From assembly GCA_018658605.1 (NCBI GenBank), contig JABHUV010000129.1, positions 1 to 7,467 on the forward strand: DNA of 7,467 bases, written 5' to 3'. Made by a program: the position numbers and the translations under genes. Below the pieces are notes generated by a model. The model worked only from the letters and a program-made list of their open reading frames with translations. It ran no database searches and was not told where the DNA came from. The first letter of the stretch is position 1, and the number at the start of each line of letters is the position of its first letter. Below are positions 5,927-7,467 of the stretch, one piece after another. The DNA is from Planctomycetaceae bacterium. GTDB lineage: Bacteria > Planctomycetota > Planctomycetia > Pirellulales > Pirellulaceae.

Positions 5927-6124
5927 ATGGCCACAGGCACAATTAAACGTCTTACAGACAAAGGTTACGGATTCATTGATATGGGCGGACCAAAGGACTT
6001 ATTTTTTCATAGCTCAGCAGTCGTTGGAACTACGTTCAACGAACTCCGCGAAGGCGATGAAGTATCATTTGACGAAGCAATGGGCCCCAAAGGCCCTTGT
6101 GCGGAAAATGTAAGCCCTTCATAA
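5927..6124 (+). CDS. Cold-shock domain protein, copy 2 (CspA family)
   Basis: A 65-residue cold-shock domain protein with RNP1 KGYGFI (12-17) and RNP2 DLFFHSS (24-30). It has the typical GTIKRLTDKG start and PKGPCAENV ending of the CspA family, and should act as a cytoplasmic single-stranded nucleic acid binding RNA chaperone. Residues 31-65 are identical to copy 1, with four silent base changes. The seven replacements all fall in residues 3-30, including F14Y inside RNP1. Its SS after RNP2 and T3 look closer to the family norm, so this may be the more ancestral copy. It has its own promoter and leader and terminates 37 nt beyond the stop. Cold induction is not proven by sequence: many CSD proteins are growth-phase or constitutively expressed. 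Confidence 0.95.
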   Translation: MATGTIKRLTDKGYGFIDMGGPKDLFFHSSAVVGTTFNELREGDEVSFDEAMGPKGPCAENVSPS

Positions 6125-6133
6125 GGTAAGACG

Positions 6134-6149
6134 CGAGTGACTTCACTCG
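6134..6149 (+). other. Conserved 3' UTR hairpin, copy 2
   Basis: CGAGTG (6134-6139) and CACTCG (6144-6149) close an ACTT loop. The stem matches the copy 1 hairpin exactly while loop and 5' flank vary, which favours a retained structure rather than simple lack of divergence. Confidence 0.55.
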
Positions 6150-6161
6150 TTGAACAAAAAG

Positions 6162-6195
6162 AAAGGTTCCTTCTAATTAGAAGGAACCTTTTTTT
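6162..6195. terminator. Strong bidirectional terminator between cold-shock gene 2 and the methyltransferase gene
   Basis: A perfect 13-bp stem: AAAGGTTCCTTCT (6162-6174), loop AATT, AGAAGGAACCTTT (6179-6191), followed by further Ts to 6195. Read on the minus strand, the stem is followed by CTTTTTG, so it can also end the converging gene whose stop is at 6226. Confidence 0.9.
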
Positions 6196-6225
6196 GTGCG
6201 CGTCCTAATTGTGGTGTATTGTAAT

Positions 6226-7134
6226 TTAAAAAGGTCGAATAATCCAAAGCGGCACAATGGATTTGTATTGGGTATATTCGTCGCCAAATCTTTCGGTTAA
6301 CTCACGTTCCTCAGTTGGTCGGACAAAGAGATGCCAAGCTACGGCGCCTAATAGTGCGTATGCCAAAACGGCGTAGCTACCAAGAAACCATCCGGTGCAA
6401 AGGCCCTGCAGGATTCCAGCGAGCGCCATCGGATTGCGGACGAAACGGTACGGACCCGTTGCTACGAGGTTGGGGGCGTTTGCGGTAGGCAGTGGAGTTC
6501 CCTTGCCTGTGCAGTTCATCGCGTGAGCAGCGGAAATTCCGAGGGCGGATGCCAGTGCAAAGAGAATTGGTGCGACGAGATGATTTGGTGTAAAGCGTGT
6601 AACATCGGTGAACCCCAGTCTTTGTTCTAATTCGAATATCCCTTTGGGTAAAATCCATAGGAACGTCCACCAGAAGATTAGAATCTGCGCGGCTGTCCAA
6701 GATGCGGCAGCGAGCTTGGTCATCGGAACCGAGCGAAACATAGATGGGGTTTGGCCGGAGTGTCCGTAGACAGTTGCCATTGCCAGGGTTAGTCCGGCCA
6801 TGCAGGTCATCAGTGCCGAGGCAATCCACGCTTGGTCGGTCATAAAGCTCACGCCAAGGCAGTACAGGGTCGGATACCAAGTTGCTGCAGCTAATGTCCA
6901 GATTGAAATGCTGGCCCATGGTTTATTGGAGGCAACCGCTGCGGCTGTGAAAAACGAACCTGTCACAAGTAGCAATGAATCACTGAGCCAAAACCCAAGC
7001 AATGATTCGCGTGGCCAATTTGTCGGGTGGAACCATTCCGCCGATGCGGGAACCAAGAATAAAACGCACCACCACAACGCCGTGGCGACGCCTTGTATTA
7101 CAAAATAAACCGCGATCAATTTGCGAACATTCAT
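6226..7134 (-). CDS. Polytopic membrane protein of the isoprenylcysteine carboxyl methyltransferase (ICMT/PEMT-like) superfamily
   Basis: A 302-residue integral membrane protein. The C-terminal third carries the superfamily's SAM-binding signature: a GKGTPLP loop (210-216), TGPYRFVRNPMALAGI (226-241), a membrane segment (about 247-266), then RPTEERELTERFGDEYTQYK (272-291). In the family the GPY-x-x-VRNP segment and the EE/RFG-x-x-Y segment close over S-adenosylmethionine. The N-terminal 200 residues add about six hydrophobic segments (near 6-29, 46-67, 72-93, 103-122, 141-163, 187-206), making this longer than the compact bacterial members of about 150-200 residues. The acceptor is unknown: prenylated cysteine, a phospholipid headgroup or another small molecule are all possible. 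The gene converges on the cold-shock pair across a shared terminator. A TATACT (7147-7142) lies 7 nt before the ATG and there is no Shine-Dalgarno. Confidence 0.8.
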   Translation of the reverse strand: MNVRKLIAVYFVIQGVATALWWCVLFLVPASAEWFHPTNWPRESLLGFWLSDSLLLVTGSFFTAAAVASNKPWASISIWTLAAATWYPTLYCLGVSFMTDQAWIASALMTCMAGLTLAMATVYGHSGQTPSMFRSVPMTKLAAASWTAAQILIFWWTFLWILPKGIFELEQRLGFTDVTRFTPNHLVAPILFALASALGISAAHAMNCTGKGTPLPTANAPNLVATGPYRFVRNPMALAGILQGLCTGWFLGSYAVLAYALLGAVAWHLFVRPTEERELTERFGDEYTQYKSIVPLWIIRPF

Positions 7135-7141
7135 GCAACAG

Positions 7142-7171
7142 AGTATAGCAAAATACCAAAAAAAACTTGAA
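7142..7171 (-). promoter_or_regulatory. Candidate promoter of the methyltransferase gene
   Basis: A TATACT -10 (7147-7142) follows TTCAAG (7171-7166) at 18 bp, with a run of eight Ts in the spacer. The -35 is poor. Predicted initiation falls at or next to the ATG at 7134, implying a leaderless or nearly leaderless mRNA. Confidence 0.3.
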
Positions 7172-7396
7172 GTCTGTCCTTAGAACCTTGTGTATATAGA
7201 GATGCATTGTTTGCAGTAAATATGCGTATGATTAAATTGTCAATGCAATAAATTGATTGGTTGTACGAACATATACTATGACGACCGATAGTCTACGTGC
7301 CGTTTAGCGGATTCCGTTATGAGGTGTCCAAGGAAAACGTTTTAGATTCCAACGTTTATTGGCGGATGACTAAGTTCAAGCAACAAGGCAACTAAT

Positions 7397-7467
7397 ATGA
7401 TGCATGCGGTAGAAATAGAATCTGCGACCAAACATGTTGGAGATGTAATCGCTGTAGATAATTTATC
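7397..7467 (+). CDS. ABC transporter ATP-binding protein (first 23 codons, truncated by window edge)
   Basis: The open frame begins ATGATG and reads MMHAVEIESATKHVGDVIAV followed by DNL, then leaves the window. This matches the start of ABC ATPases, where a short beta strand (AVEIESATK) is followed by an A-loop region and G-x-x-x-AVDNLSF just before the Walker A P-loop. The motif itself is not in the window, so the call rests on 23 residues. AAGG at 7385-7388, 8 nt before the first ATG, could serve as ribosome-binding site; the second ATG at 7400 is an equally possible start. The preceding 7208-7396 stretch holds no recognisable gene, only a TATACT at 7272-7277 without a good -35. The transported substrate cannot be told. 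Confidence 0.65.
   Translation, partial: MMHAVEIESATKHVGDVIAVDNL

Larger units (their letters stand above)
5789..6210 (+). repeat. Tandem duplication, copy 2 (complete cold-shock transcription unit)
   Basis: Partner of 5301-5717, from TACGTT (5789-5794) to TAATT (6206-6210). The unique spacer between copies (5718-5788) contains only an imperfect hairpin (GTTA-CA-CCAT at 5759-5768 with ATGG-TAAC at 5776-5783) and no gene. Confidence 0.85.

Noticed and set aside
7278..7307. Nine-codon open frame (MTTDSLRAV) upstream of the ABC ATPase
   Set aside because: Too short, no ribosome-binding site, and no sign of a leader-peptide arrangement such as a following attenuator hairpin.
1..7467. tRNA, rRNA, CRISPR array, insertion sequence, prophage or toxin-antitoxin genes
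   Set aside because: Scanning both strands showed no cloverleaf-like sequences, regularly spaced short repeats, transposase-like proteins with terminal inverted repeats, or paired small genes of these kinds.

Overview
This window most likely comes from a planctomycete chromosome (a Pirellula/Rhodopirellula-like bacterium). The support is a Tat-exported DUF1501 protein with the family's typical 'MLNI...TRRD' N-terminus, an exported DUF4198 protein, moderate base composition, and weak or absent Shine-Dalgarno sites at most starts. The taxonomy is inferred from gene content, not measured.

Layout. Positions 1-878 (minus) hold the N-terminal part of a DUF1501 protein that runs off the left edge. 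A 104-bp gap with two overlapping promoter candidates separates it from a divergent gene (983-2542, plus) for a Tat-exported protein related to the N,N-dimethylformamidase large subunit. Converging on that gene from the right are an exported DUF4198 protein (2574-3392, minus) and, upstream of it on the same strand, an RhlE-type DEAD-box RNA helicase (3515-4840, minus). A gap of about 600 bp with several inverted repeats lies between the helicase start and the first of two cold-shock protein genes. Next come two tandem cold-shock transcription units (about 5301-5717 and 5789-6210, plus). A polytopic membrane protein of the isoprenylcysteine carboxyl methyltransferase / PEMT superfamily follows (6226-7134, minus). 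The right edge carries the first 23 codons of an ABC-transporter ATPase (7397 onward, plus).

The most interesting region is the cold-shock pair. Each unit carries its own promoter, a 62-nt leader, a 65-codon CSD gene, a 3' hairpin and an intrinsic terminator, so the whole unit has been duplicated. The leader is identical at all 62 positions in both copies, while the coding sequences differ at 14 positions. Leader identity begins 6 nt after the shared -10 element, which is where transcription would be expected to start. The leader can form two mutually exclusive 7-bp hairpins and contains TGATGTAC, close to the start of the enterobacterial 'cold box' (TGACGTACAGA). With a DEAD-box helicase encoded divergently next door, this looks like a small cold-adaptation locus: RNA chaperones plus an RNA helicase, with a leader RNA that may act as a temperature or autoregulatory switch. 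That functional reading is inference; the duplication, the leader identity and the alternative pairings are visible in the sequence.

The other genes look like independent units. No tRNA, rRNA, CRISPR array, insertion sequence or phage gene was recognised.
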